Assembly (NCBI GenBank): GCA_022813625.1
Contig: JAKLMB010000033.1
Coordinates: 310,001-374,000, forward strand
DNA: 64,000 bases
DNA from: Aaosphaeria pasadenensis
Lineage: Eukaryota > Ascomycota > Dothideomycetes > Pleosporales
Reading direction: 5' to 3'
Shown here in pieces: positions 33,894 to 44,970 of the stretch (the first letter of the stretch is position 1; each line of letters starts with the position of its first letter). Position numbers and translations under genes: made by a program. The notes beneath the pieces are model-generated. The model was given only the letters and a program-made list of their open reading frames with translations. It made no database searches and was not told the origin of the DNA.

Positions 33894-34249
33894 ATGCCTC
33901 CGCTGTAAGTGACCCTCTCCAACACCACTTTTGTCACTAGGTATACCTAGGTAGAGTGTTTGCTTACACAATTATGTAGAGAAAGCGACCGAATCCGCGC
34001 TCACCAGCTACGAAATAAACTGACCGAACTATCGCAAGACACCTACGACGCGGCATTAGAGTGCCTCCGTTCTCAACTTCCCCCTGATAGCAACGCCCAT
34101 AGAGAGTTAGAACTGCGTTTCCAGACTTGCCTTCATAAAGTAAGAGTACAAGATCATTCATTGTATTTATTGTTACTAATGAAATATAGGAGGCCGCGTA
34201 TCTAGCCGCTCTCGCCGCCATAGAGCGGCAGCTGATTTCCCTGCTGTAG
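33894..34249 (+). CDS. Small conserved-looking protein, 76 aa, three exons
   Basis: Exons 33894-33904 (MPPL start), 33980-34139 and 34190-34249 with 75- and 50-nt introns, in frame, stop TAG. The protein is a helical, charged chain (DRIRAHQLRNKLTELSQDTY ... RELELRFQTCLHKEAAYLAA ... IERQLISLL) with no signal peptide or membrane segment, probably a coiled-coil or helical bundle. No family recognised. It is head-to-head with the broken regulator (about 50 bp apart) and its stop lies only 27 bp before the ATG of the next gene on the same strand, unusually close for a fungus. Two well-formed introns and helix periodicity argue that it is real. Confidence 0.55.
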
Positions 34250-34276
34250 TCTATTGAACCCTGCCGACTCGAGAAC

Positions 34277-34771
34277 ATGACACCTTCCAAGTTCCAAAAC
34301 TTAATCGTTGGTGACGATGATATTCATGCTGCTCGCAAACGACGAGCAGTCTACCTTCGCCCTTTCATTCCATTTTACCTAAACTCTCTCTTTGCCGAGA
34401 TTATATTTCTCGCAGTCGGTGTGCTGATCATGACTGGCACGAAAGACCTGATCTACAAGATCCTCTGGACGCTCGTCTTCTGTCCGCTAGGCATGGGCGG
34501 CGCCATGGGAGGCTTGGTCAACTGCTTCATCGTGGACTACCATTACGGCAGTAAAGCAGTCCACTTCACCGCCCTTCTATCCCTCCTCGTCCTGAGCAGT
34601 TGCAACTATCTATGCTACAATCTTGATCGCCACTTCGGTTGGTTCGGGGCATCAGAGCATCCGTGGTGGTTTCATTGGCGATATCCAATGATCTATGCAG
34701 TCGGTTACATCAACGGCAAGCTGCTTTTCACAGATGCTGGTCAGGCCAAACTTGCTCGTATGGGCCTTTGA
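34277..34771 (+). CDS. Unknown four-TM membrane protein, 164 aa
   Basis: A single exon from ATG 34277. A short charged N-terminus (DDDIHAARKRRAVYLRPF) precedes about four hydrophobic segments: LNSLFAEIIFLAVGVLIM, ILWTLVFCPLGMGGAMGGLV, ALLSLLVLSSCNYLCY and YPMIYAVGYINGKLLF. There is an aromatic-rich loop before the last (FGWFGASEHPWWFHWRYP). No family is recognised. It probably sits in an intracellular or plasma membrane. The very short gap to the 76-aa gene raises the possibility of a shared transcript. Confidence 0.6.
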   Translation: MTPSKFQNLIVGDDDIHAARKRRAVYLRPFIPFYLNSLFAEIIFLAVGVLIMTGTKDLIYKILWTLVFCPLGMGGAMGGLVNCFIVDYHYGSKAVHFTALLSLLVLSSCNYLCYNLDRHFGWFGASEHPWWFHWRYPMIYAVGYINGKLLFTDAGQAKLARMGL

Positions 34772-35561
34772 CGCATTTATGCGCAAGAAATGCTTGGGCG
34801 ATACGATTGCTTGAGAATTGGGCTGCCGTGTCGTCTGATGGCTTTTGACGCGCGGCTATCTGCTCAAGGCATGAAGGACGGAGTGCAGATTCAATCGAGA
34901 TTGGCATGGTACTGAGCGACTGGTCGTTGAGCCTTTCATCGTACGAGATCGTCGGCGGGAGGCAGACTTCATTGGTTATATCGCCGTTATAGGGCTGAGA
35001 AGCAAGATTGAAATGAATTAGTGGCTGGCCATGCAGACATGCTTAGTTAGGGACTTTCGCGAGGCAAGTAGGGCATAGAAACTTGGCCCATGATCACACA
35101 TCAGGCCTATCACTTGAAATTGTTAATGCGTTTAATGATCAAAACAAGTAGCTTCCTGCCATTGTTCTTTTTGATGAACCCTAATTATTGATTAGGACCA
35201 ACTCCCTTTTGTTACAAGCGGAGGCTAAGGAGGTATCCTTATATTTTATATGTTAAAGGACCCTCAGTTCTCCTAGTAGAAGTTTCCACTTATTCTTATG
35301 ACAAGCTGACCGTAGAGTAAAAATACTGTTGTCTGACCAGAAGGACATAATTGGGCAATGATCCTTGAATTTTCCAAAGTCTAGATTACGGTGGACGATC
35401 GTTGATTGTTCTGTGAACTACTTGTCATGGTGTTATCTGGTTACAACATCTTAATACAGCTAATGACCACATGAGACTTTGATCACCAAAAGGTATGTTG
35501 TAGTATATAATTAGAGCATAACATAGGCTTTTCCGAGAATCTCAGCGCTCACATTGCCTCC
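34772..35561. other. Intergenic between convergent genes
   Basis: Rather AT-rich, with no supported gene. Confidence 0.6.
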
Positions 35562-37544
35562 TTACTCCTCACGCAATTCCCAAGAATCGTCATTCGCAAT
35601 GCCCGCCTTTCCCACCTCCATAATCCTCAAAACCTCCTCCAGCACCTCCGTAGTCAACTTTGAATGTTCCCGTTCCCTCGCGATCGCACAAGCCAGCCGT
35701 ATGGCACTCTTTATTTGCCGACCGTTCAATCCATGCCGCCCAAGCACGGCAGTGCTAACATCATCCGCAACGGGCAACGCGACCCGCTGGAGCAAATTCC
35801 CCCAGATCTTCGCCCTCGCCGCCGGAGCTAGATTCTCGTATCGCAGCGCAAGCGTAATCCTACTCTCAAACGCCGGATCCAACGTGCGCACGCGATTCGT
35901 CGTGAGGAACAAGATGCCTGAATGGTACTCCAGCAAGCGCAGCATGACGCATACCATGGAGTTCCGGACTAGGTCCGAAGTGCGACGTTGTTCGAGGAAC
36001 ACGTCTGCTTCGTCTAGCACGGTGATGGCGTTCCACTCTGAGCATAATTCTAGGACATCTGCGAGGCGGGATTCCAGGTCTTCAGCCGTGATGCCCAGTT
36101 CGCCCATGGTAACGTAGTATAAAGGACGATGCAGGACTTCAGCAACAGCTTCGGCGGTCAGTGTTTTTCCGACGCCGGGAGGGCCATGAAGCAAGAAGAT
36201 GCTGCCGCTGCGCTTGTTGCCGACGATGTCGTCGACGTCGGAGTCGTTTCCATATCTGACCAGCGCGCGGATGAGCTGTTTGCGCTCTTCCGCAAGGACG
36301 AGATGTTGGAAAGCAGTGTCTTGGAACTGGATCGGTGATAGACCGGAAACGAGAACGTGGCCCCAACACTTTGCCGTGAAGCTGAATCCGACGAGGGCAG
36401 GCCAACAGTAGGGAATGAATTCGGTAGGTACATCGTCCCAGAGAGTGAGTGTTTCTGTTGTCGAGCTCTTGGTGGACTGGGAATTGCGCCAGTGGCGATA
36501 GCGTTCAGCGATCTTGGTAAGGGCAAGAGCTGGTTCATCCATGCCCTGACAAGCATGATGTCCTAAAGGGGCGCCGCGACCCGTGTCGATCATAACGCGG
36601 CCTTCCGAGGGCAATTGGCTACTCGACGTATTCGAAAGTGAATTATAGCTTGGACGCGATGGGCGAGCGTGGCGGAAGAACGTGCCGCGAGAGTATGCCA
36701 GATATCTAGCATCACCAGTCGCAAACTCGACGTATCGTTCTCCTCGCTGGTTCAAATACTCCATCTCGCCAGAAGGCACGGGGGTATACGTGAGCTCTGA
36801 AAGTGATCTCGCGCGGATGCCTGTCCAACCGTTCAGTTGCTCCGTCAAGCTCACGACTGTAAAGTGGTTTCCCACTGTTGCCACAAACTCCATTGTCCAG
36901 TTAAAAGTCCTCTGTATCCCCGTCAAGCCTCTATTTTCTTGATAGAAGGACTCGGTTACCAGGAAAATAACGGTGGTGCCTCCGGAATTCATCACTGTCT
37001 GCACAGGCTTTCCTGTTCGGTATAGTTCGCCGAGCGCATCGAAGGTGATGAAGCCGCGCTTGATCGTATCTCTTGCTTCCTGAATTTGGGCATTGAAAGT
37101 ACGCTCAAGTAGCAGGATAACCTCTTCTAGTCCCGGAATCTGAATGATTTGATCCGTCCGACCAATTTGAAATCCGAAGCCTGACAGGAGATTCCAAGTC
37201 CTTGGTCGCCAGTACTGCTCGAAGGCTGGTGTAGGGGAAGCAATGCCTGCGTTGTACTTTGCGACAGTGTATTGCAAACCACGCAGTCGACCTAGAATCT
37301 TGTACGCATCAGATGCAGAGACATGATGCAGGCGCGGTACGCCCAGAAAATGGCGGATGATGGGCTTGAGGGAAATAGAGCCAGCAGCAGCTTGCGCATC
37401 ATGGAATTCCAATGCAAGGTCCTCTGGGGTGCTTCCATTGACAGAAAATGGAGGGCTTGTAGGATCCAACGTAGTCATTGTGACTGCTTTGGTTGTTCGT
37501 CGCACAGGAGGCGGAGGCGGAGGTGCTGTAGGAATATTCGCCAT
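35562..37544 (-). CDS. AAA+ ATPase, fungal family with large N-terminal region, 660 aa
   Basis: A single-exon gene. The start MANIPTAPPPPPPVRR has a Pro run. The N-terminal ~400 residues hold the fungal module seen before such ATPases (FLGVPRLHHVSASDAY-like; FDALGELYRTGKPVQTVM; PYCWPALVGFSFTAKCWGHV). The AAA core has Walker A GPPGVGKT (about residue 453), Walker B TVLDEADVFLEQR (about 505), sensor 1 LFLTTNR and the arginine-rich region DPAFESRITLALRY, followed by a lid with LNGRQIKSAIRLA. It resembles the many fungal ATPases with an unknown N-domain, related to the BCS1/FtsH-like clade. They remodel proteins, but partners are not known. No transmembrane segment is evident. Confidence 0.85.
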   Translation of the reverse strand: MANIPTAPPPPPPVRRTTKAVTMTTLDPTSPPFSVNGSTPEDLALEFHDAQAAAGSISLKPIIRHFLGVPRLHHVSASDAYKILGRLRGLQYTVAKYNAGIASPTPAFEQYWRPRTWNLLSGFGFQIGRTDQIIQIPGLEEVILLLERTFNAQIQEARDTIKRGFITFDALGELYRTGKPVQTVMNSGGTTVIFLVTESFYQENRGLTGIQRTFNWTMEFVATVGNHFTVVSLTEQLNGWTGIRARSLSELTYTPVPSGEMEYLNQRGERYVEFATGDARYLAYSRGTFFRHARPSRPSYNSLSNTSSSQLPSEGRVMIDTGRGAPLGHHACQGMDEPALALTKIAERYRHWRNSQSTKSSTTETLTLWDDVPTEFIPYCWPALVGFSFTAKCWGHVLVSGLSPIQFQDTAFQHLVLAEERKQLIRALVRYGNDSDVDDIVGNKRSGSIFLLHGPPGVGKTLTAEAVAEVLHRPLYYVTMGELGITAEDLESRLADVLELCSEWNAITVLDEADVFLEQRRTSDLVRNSMVCVMLRLLEYHSGILFLTTNRVRTLDPAFESRITLALRYENLAPAARAKIWGNLLQRVALPVADDVSTAVLGRHGLNGRQIKSAIRLACAIAREREHSKLTTEVLEEVLRIMEVGKAGIANDDSWELREE

Positions 37545-38209
37545 TGTTGGTACTATTGTTGAAGTTGGATAGGCATGCAGGATGTACGTTCGCGTTATAT
37601 ATCCATCGAAGGGCCCGCTAGATCTACTTCGCGATCAGTGACTGATGAGGAAGCATACGTAACCCGTCTCAACTAATTGAATCTTCCGCTATCAAAATAG
37701 TAAAGTTTATTTATCTCATCATATTTCTACGGTAAAATTCCGAATTATAGTGGTTGCCTGTTCGGGACGCGTATTGCATTATTTTAAGGTTGCAAGGCAG
37801 AAAGAATTGCCCACTACTAGCACTTTTCCGAGGTAGCTTTGTCTGGGCAACAACTTAAAGCGGGATGAAACTTCCAAACCAAGCACAAAATAATGCCTCG
37901 GACTGGAAACAGGAGCCAGCAAAGGGCAATACAATTGTTACCAATATTTTAAAATATCTTAGGAATAATGCTAAACCGATGAGGTTGAATACAGTAAATT
38001 ATAGGGATTGCGAGGCGCTAGAAAAAAGAGAATCACGGTATACACATAATCATATAGACAGTCGTTGATCATTGTAAACAATATAATCAGCTATATTTAC
38101 AAGATTCGGCACGTATTCGCAGTATTATCTCCAATGACGGAATGTTGCAAATAGCTTAGAAGTCATGGTCAAAGAAATCTCATCGTTTCACCCCTCCTTT
38201 TCTGTGGCG
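37545..38209. other. Intergenic, AT-rich
   Basis: No supported gene; notably AT-rich from about 37680 to 38160. Confidence 0.6.
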
Positions 38210-39959
38210 TCAACCTTTCTTCCCGCCACGCAGCCGTCCCCACAAATTCCTCTTCCTCATTTCCGTGATCCTTACCCCCGCTCCGATCATCACAGATGTA
38301 ATACTTTCGTCGTCTGCCAGACTCTCCTGCTTCCCTTCCCCATCAATCGCCTCAATCTCCCTTCGCACGTCTTCGTCAAAATGTTTCTTCTCCCAACCCC
38401 ACCAGATGCGCCATCCGGCAGCTACGACGATCGTGAGTGGGACCGTGACAGCCCAGTATACCCAGAAGAGCTCGGCTACGACTTTCGAGTCATCCGAGTC
38501 GGATGAAGGAGATGAGGGAGAGGAGGGAGAGGAGGGACGCCAATTGAACATGTCCATGCTAAATATTGTAGCAACCGCTGTGCCGGGAAGGAAGAGCGTG
38601 GTGAGAAATGCGAGCGTCTTCATCGCCGCGCTATCGCGACTCGAGGCCGCTGCCATCTTGGCGGAGAGTCGCGAGTCGGCTTGAGAGGTTATGCTGTACA
38701 GCTGTTTGAAATCCAATTAGCATGTATTGATTAAATGTCAATCAGGAGATGGGTTTACGCACGACGCTCATATCAGCTTGTCCGACCTCTTTCATGGCTG
38801 TCATCTGTCGCTTGAGACCCTTTGCGAGGGAAGTCAGATGCCGGACCTTCGCCCGTGTGGAGCGTGTCTGTAGATCTGATGTAGCATTGCCAGTCGCTAG
38901 CTGTGATAGTTCCACAAGGATGGAGTCGAGGTCCGTAACCGCTTCGCATTGCCATTCCGTGACGTTGCAGAACCCGATGATGTCGAAGAGTAAACTACTC
39001 AGCCCGACAGTTAGATCCCGCAAGTTGACCTTTGCCTGCTGGAATGGCTTTTCGGTGGCAATGTTATGTCCCTTTTTACCTGCGAGGCGTCCGGCTCGCG
39101 TGGTGCCTAATTGGCTCTGAAGCTCGGTATGCTGGTTACCGAGAGTGATGTTACAGAAATAGTCTGTGCGGAGGATGTGGTGATAGAGGAGGACCGTTGG
39201 GAGACACAGTGGGAGAGTCCATTCTCGCTGCACTTCCTTGAGGAGGTCTAGGATTTCAATCCCAGCGGTGTCGCGCCAGAGTGAATATCCGTTAGCATTG
39301 GCAATAACACCAGTGCCGTGGAGGATCCCGGTCGATATGCCAGTAGTGAAGTCATGCGTGATGGCGAGGCCATAGTTACCGACTTGGAACTTTTGAGGAG
39401 TCTTGAGGATGATTGTGAGAAAATCAGGGGATCCTGTGATAGGATTGAGGCCAAGTGTGTGGTTTAGATATCCGGCTTCAGCGCTGAGCGCGATAAGTGT
39501 GCTTGCTGGGAGTCGGAAGTAAGAAGAAATTTCGCGGAAGGTTTCTTGCTTAATTGGGTAGCTAGAAGGTTGGTAAAAGGCGCGCTCCAGGATCAGAAGA
39601 CGAACACCGCCAGTGAGTATGGCGTCAGGATCAGAGTTCATAGGTACATATGTCCCGCTTTGGTAGACCCACGACAGGATATCGGAGTTACTTAGGAACC
39701 CATAGCGACATGAGTGTGATAGGTGATCGGTAGAGCCATTTGGAAGTTTCTATAATGCAGCATTAGTTGATCGTGTATCTGGAGACTTGGAAATAAAGAT
39801 GAGCGTGGCAGTCCCGGTCCTTACCTTTGCAAAGGTAAGCGCTTCGATGAAGTCGGCTTGTTCGCTACGGTCACCGAACCAGACCTGGTTATCGATCGTA
39901 GGGGTCAAAGCCAAACCGCTCTCATCAATATCACGATAATACCGCTCGTATGAGAGCAT
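38210..39959 (-). CDS. CorA-like Mg2+ transporter-type membrane protein, 537 aa
   Basis: Exons 39959-39825, 39749-38763 and 38701-38210 with 75- and 61-nt introns, all in frame. The large N-terminal part is soluble and helical. The C-terminus has the fungal CorA-like signature: a long helix ending ADSRLSAKMAAASSRDSAAM, TM1 (KTLAFLTTLFLPGTAVATIF) followed by SMDMFNW in place of the canonical GMN, a Ser/Pro loop, then TM2 (ELFWVYWAVTVPLTIVVAAG) and a charged tail. The missing GMN motif means ion transport is not assured; many fungal members have lost it. The proposed ATG lies inside a 19-bp hairpin stem and the first splice donor in a 20-bp palindrome. Confidence 0.8.
39820..39839. repeat. Perfect 20-bp palindrome at the first splice donor of the CorA-like gene
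   Basis: CTTACCTTTGCAAAGGTAAG equals its own reverse complement. On the minus strand the GT of the first intron lies within it. Confidence 0.9.
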
Positions 39960-40004
39960 TTTGCTTCCTCAGCAAACAGTGGTGCTTGCTGAGGAAGCAA
40001 AATG
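39957..40004 (-). promoter_or_regulatory. 19-bp perfect inverted repeat over the start codon of the CorA-like gene
   Basis: Arms 39957-39975 and 39986-40004 are perfect reverse complements (CATTTTGCTTCCTCAGCAA on the plus strand) with a 10-nt loop. In the minus-strand transcript the AUG at 39959-39957 is the last codon of the 3' arm. It would make a very stable 5'-leader hairpin that hides the start codon. Confidence 0.85.
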
Positions 40005-40354
40005 TTTTGAAGTGCGGCTGAGGTTGTTTTGAGCGGTGAGGCTGAATCGAGAGATGGCTTTAGAGTTAGCCGCGGGATCATCCGCCCGGCGCCAAAGCGG
40101 CCTATCAATAGATGAGAATTGACGAGGGAGGTCGTAGTCGTAGTACAGAGGCATGTACCTAAATACCTAGGTACCTACTTATTCGATCCTATATTGACGG
40201 CTTAGTTGTATCCCAGCTTTACTCTCTACTTTTCACACTAAGACTGTAAAGCCAACGGGAGCTATTAAGAAGTTGGTAGTGTAATTGTGTAATTGAGAGT
40301 ATGGCTAATGACAGTAGCATGCTACAACATCGTAGAGATTCCAGCCGGTCCATC

Positions 40355-42196
40355 TTATTTCACACCCTCTGTATCGATGTTCAACTGCATCTCCCTCAGA
40401 GCCTCTAGATTGATGCCCTTATAGTTCCGCCCAATACAGACCCAGAGCAAGGCGGCTATTCCCATAGTCGCCAACGAGACAACCCAATTGTAATTAAAGG
40501 ATGCTGCAGTCCAGTTCGGGGTTGTAGGAAACGTTTCCATCACGATCAGCCAGCAGCCTGTCACAAACCCGCAGAACGCGACCGGCCAACTCATCCGGCC
40601 AAGGTTCCACGGCCCCGGAGTGTAGCGCTCTTTAGGTGCGACAAGTCGTAGTCCTATGGGTAGGAGATAAACAAGGACATTCATGATGACCGCAAGGGAG
40701 TATATGATAGGACCCGCAACAGGGGACAGGCTAAAAAGCAGTGCAAGCACGGTGCCAATGACGAGAAGAAGTGTTGAGTAGAGGGGCATACTGGTCCCGG
40801 GATGCACGTAACTGAAGAGGTGGGGGTATGGAAGTCCCCCATCTCGCGCGAAGGCGGCGATCTGGCATGCGCTAGAGAAGAGGAGGGATGAGCCGCCGAA
40901 GATTGTAGTGGATACTATGATGATGAGGAAAGTAAAACCGAGCTTCACACCCCACAGGTTTAAAATGAGAGTGAACAATGGAAACCCGCTGTGATTTAAT
41001 CAACGTTAGTTAACACATCGGTACAGCAAGTCCAAAAGAGTAAAAGATTGGCACTTACGATGGATCGTTTGCCGCAGCCTCAATATCCGTAATGCAGAAC
41101 GAACAAATAATACATACTATCGTACCCATGATAGCCATAGCTGAGAACGAGATGATAATCGCTCTTGGTGCAGTGGTTCGTGCATTCTGTATTCCTTCTA
41201 CTACATAGCATGGCGATTGCCAGCCAGTGACAGACCAAAAAGCAGTGAAGAAGGTGAAAGGTACTGCCACAGCTCGGCTCCATTCTGAGAAATTCTCGTA
41301 CTTTAGGAGGGCAGTATATCCGCTCGCAAAAGAGATGTTCTGGGAGGCTTGTGAGGCTGGCAAGGCTACAATGAAGATAGCGGTGGTGGCGAGAACGACT
41401 CCACCTGAGGAAATGGCTTTATTAGTGAATAACTACGTTAATGAAGGATTTTCACGTACTGATTGCGACCATGACCATAGCTATTTTCTCAAAACGTAAC
41501 ATGTTGAGGAGTGCCCACAAGGCGAGGATGGCTAAAGCCATAGCTAGCATTTGCGGGTTTGTCGGAGTCCATGTTGGTATCATTACTGGAATGAGGACTG
41601 CATAGGAGGAAGCGCAAGCAAAGGCAAAACTAGCAAGGCTTGCAAAGAGAGACAATGTTGTGATCCATCCAGCTATGAAGGATAATAGCCTGGAGAAGCG
41701 TGGGGGAGCAAGTGCTGCAGTGTACCAGTAAAAAGCGCCATTCGTAGGCATTGAAGAGCACAACTCTGCAACAGTCAGAGCTTGTGGGAAGAGAAACACG
41801 CAAGCAATCACCCAACCCCTACAGATCGTTATCCTGGTTGCCGATTGTGCAGGGAAACGAATTGGAAGGTTAAACTTACCATGTCAAGCCCCAATGTCCA
41901 CCATATATGATCTGGTAGAATGAGTTGATCAGGATAGCGGCCATCGGACTACGCCGGCATTAGTAGAGCGATGCGAAACATTACTCTTTATCGTGAGTGA
42001 AAAGTGAAATCGGGATTATTTAGATTTACCTCGCAAGAGCCAGGACCAACGCAATGCTACCCACACTTCTGAGCACCCTACGATATGACTGATCGTAACC
42101 AAGATGCTCGACAACCCCATCCTCAACATTTACCGACGCTATGTTGGTCATCACTGGTTCGGCTTTCTTCGAATCTTTTATGTCTTGTTGATCCAT
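40355..42196 (-). CDS. Amino acid/GABA/choline permease (APC superfamily), 524 aa
   Basis: Five exons (42196-42030, 41948-41880, 41818-41460, 41404-41059, 40988-40355), introns 55-81 nt, all in frame. The start is MDQQDIKDSKKAEPV, then YRRVLRSVGSIALVLALA into TM1. APC features: IIYGGHWGLTWGWV, LTVAELCSSMPTNGAFYWY, FFTAFWSVTGWQSPCYVVE and FARDGGLPYPHLFSYVHPGT, typical of the fungal choline/GABA/amino acid permease group (Hnm1/Uga4-like). About 12 membrane segments. It is a plasma-membrane importer. It is divergent from a Zn2Cys6 regulator and heads a run of amine-catabolism genes, so it probably brings in their substrate (inference). Confidence 0.9.
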
Positions 42197-42812
42197 GATG
42201 TCTCAAGTCCAGCGCAACGAGACTGGAGGAAAAGTTTATAGACTTCAGAAGAAGAGAGGAGTAATGCCAACAGTAATGTCCTGGCTTTACCTGCTTTTGT
42301 ATTCCAACAGACGACGATACTTTATGCAACAATCGTCCATATTGGGTCAGACAGGGGCGCCACCAGACCATCCCGTTCCCCGCATGCAAGATCCACAGAT
42401 AAGGCTTGCGAGCTCAATAGTCGTCGACCTGGAATCAAAGAGAGTGTCGGATTGGAAAGTGTTGATTTCAACTTCACTCATGGTGCTGCGCTTGAGACCC
42501 TTGGTCCAGGACTAAATTGGTGGCTGATCTGATTGGGCTAAAATCGCCGTTCGTAGACATGAAGCAAGACGAAATGTGCCGATCACTGTTGGGCCCTGCT
42601 CTAGACCCCTTGCGGAATCGTGTTCCGTACCCAAGGTTTTCCGAGCAAGCCGGCTAGTCCAAGTAATAATGTTATCTTAAATTGTTCTTAACTATCCTAC
42701 GAGTACATCAACCTTTCCTCCGACGGCCATATTTTCTGTTGGTTTCTGCGTAAACGATCACGGCCCGCATTCTATGCACCATTGCAGCCATGCTCTATCT
42801 AATTAGGCCGAA
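42197..42812. other. Divergent promoter region, permease / regulator
   Basis: 616 bp shared by the permease and the first regulator. No coding frame is supported. It contains the CGGAA-N5-TTCCG element listed separately. Confidence 0.6.
42613..42627. promoter_or_regulatory. Candidate Zn2Cys6 operator, CGGAA-N5-TTCCG
   Basis: Perfect inverted repeat CGGAATCGTGTTCCG midway between the permease and the regulator genes. Inverted CGG triplets are the classical binding form of dimeric Zn2Cys6 proteins. Its location between a transporter and such a regulator fits auto- and target control. Binding is inferred. Confidence 0.5.
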
Positions 42813-44929
42813 ATGAGAGCTTGTGATCGATGTTGGGCGCTTGTAAGTTTGTAGATACATCCCACGTACTTGGTTCAAGGCTGATTACCCCAGAAAACGC
42901 AATGCGATGCAGGTAGTCCCTGTTCGCGTTGCAGGAGACTTGGGCTCGAATGTGGAGACAATCGACCAGTGCGCCGCCGCGGCAGACCCAAGAGACATAC
43001 AGCCTACCGTACTGGTCTTGCTCCAGTTCAGTTGTTACCCTCGGCTCCAATATGCACGAATTGCGATGACGAAGGCAGCAGAGATGTTGGAGATGATATG
43101 GAACCTGACTCTATCGACACCGCCACGCATTCTGAACAGAGCCCGTCTCTTGTACCATTGGGTGAATCACCCTTACCATTAGAACATGAAAGGATCTCTC
43201 CGCTGCACAGACCCAGCAGTATTGATGAAGAATTGGTGATGAGTTGTAGCGCTGGTACTAGCCCTATCGAAGATGAAGAAACCAGTGGCCTGAGTGTGGT
43301 CTATCGAGATGCTGGAGCAAACGATCCAATTCCCAATGAGAAAAGCGAATATCTACTGACCTTAGGCCTCAGTCTGGATATTGTTACCCGGCTTCTTTCT
43401 CATAGCTTTCCAGAAATCACTTGGTGGGGACTTCTCGCCATCATCCTGGACGATGCCACTGGTCCGAGAGAATATTTGCTCACAGCGAATACCTCGTCGG
43501 ATTCGTGGGAAATCCTGTGTGCTTTACTGGCAATCGCCCTGCAAGTAGACGACAGCGCCACTTGCCTTGCGCCACACGTCTCTCCTGAACTCGTTATTGA
43601 TACTCTCCGTATAGAGGCGCTTCGTCATATTCCTACACTCACTTGGAAGTCTTGCGATGTGAAACTCAGCCAGGCATCGATATTGGTCCTCTTTAGTCAT
43701 TTCTGGTGTATGCATGATTCTCTAGTTACAATTGCATTATCTTGGAACTCCCTGGCTAGGATAATATGGATCGAAGTGCACAGCCGCGCGCTCTCCCTAG
43801 AAGGTGTTTTGGCTACTAATAGCAAATGGTGAGAATCGTCAATGACCCATGAACAGAATATCTTCGCTGAACTTTCTAGCATACTGGAGGCAATTGAGAT
43901 ACAAGAAACGTAAGAACATCAAATCTTGTTGTAAGATTGGAAATTGATTGTGCTCGTAGAACCTTGATGCTACTTCATCCCTCCTACGAAGCAACCTGCC
44001 ATCAACAGATACGGGACTATGAAAGAGATAAAGACGAATTGCAGCCAAATGGAGTTTTGGAATCAACTCCTAGTGGCTCGAGAGTATTTGTTGAGCCATC
44101 GTCATTGCGGAACGATCTCTATGGACTTACATTACCCTTGACACGGTACGTGTTCAGTGCCAAAAGCCCGTACTTCTCTAATCTGTATAGAGTACTGAGA
44201 AAAGCACTGCAAAACGAAAAAGACGAAGAATTAAACAATGAGCTTAGACGGCGACTGGAACAATTCTATCTAGATTTTCCCAGTTCATTAGTAGCTCTCG
44301 ATGCGGTGACATACCCATACCAAGCAGAAGCTATGATATGGTTCCATGGGGTATACATGTTGACTTGTATGTATAATGTTATATCTGAGCATTCTTTCTT
44401 GTTGTATAGTTATTGACGCAGGCTAGATTCCCATAGAGATCTTTTGGGGCTGTTGTTGGACCCATGTTGGCCGTCATCAGACACATTCTTTAATGCGTTT
44501 GAGCATTCACTTTTACTTGCCGAGGTATTCTACATTGATTGTCCTGATGTGAACCTATGGGAAGCGGAAGTGTTTGCTAACAATGAAGCTCAGGTTCTTA
44601 CTGCGCTCCTGTCAATCGATCCCTCTCTTAAATCCATATCTGCAAGCACTACATTCTTCATATTGCTATCCTCCATAATCTCAGCGATCGCCTTATGGCA
44701 ATTCCATGAGCACGAATTAAGTAACGGTCCGATAATAACAGCGCAGGATTTGCCACAGGGTTTGAGAGCAAGCATTGAAATACATATTCGCTTCTTCGAT
44801 TCACTCTTGAGTTTGCAGCATCGCTTCAATTTGGATTTGTTTAGTGCAGTATGCACTATCCTAAAGGTCCTTATAGGCGAACGCGACTCTGATGTTTACA
44901 AACAATGGCAGGCGCACTATATGTCTTAG
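42813..44929 (+). CDS. Zn2Cys6 transcription factor, 634 aa
   Basis: Exons 42813-42842, 42894-43828, 43880-43909, 43960-44366 and 44427-44929 join in frame; the 30-nt third exon is the least certain. The zinc cluster is made only after splicing the first intron: MRACDRCWALKTQCDAGSPC then SRCRRLGLEC, a perfect CX2CX6CX5CX2CX6C. Next comes a basic linker RRRGRPKRHTAY (an AT-hook-like GRP). The middle homology region has LLAIALQVDD and FSHFWCMHDS. Later segments (SPYFSNLYRVLRKAL, MIWFHGVYMLTYSHRDLL) match the fungal-specific regulatory domain. It is the likely pathway-specific activator of the adjoining permease and catabolic genes. Confidence 0.8.
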
Positions 44930-44970
44930 GACATTATAGATGGTGTGACCAAGGTACGGGTATCATCAAG

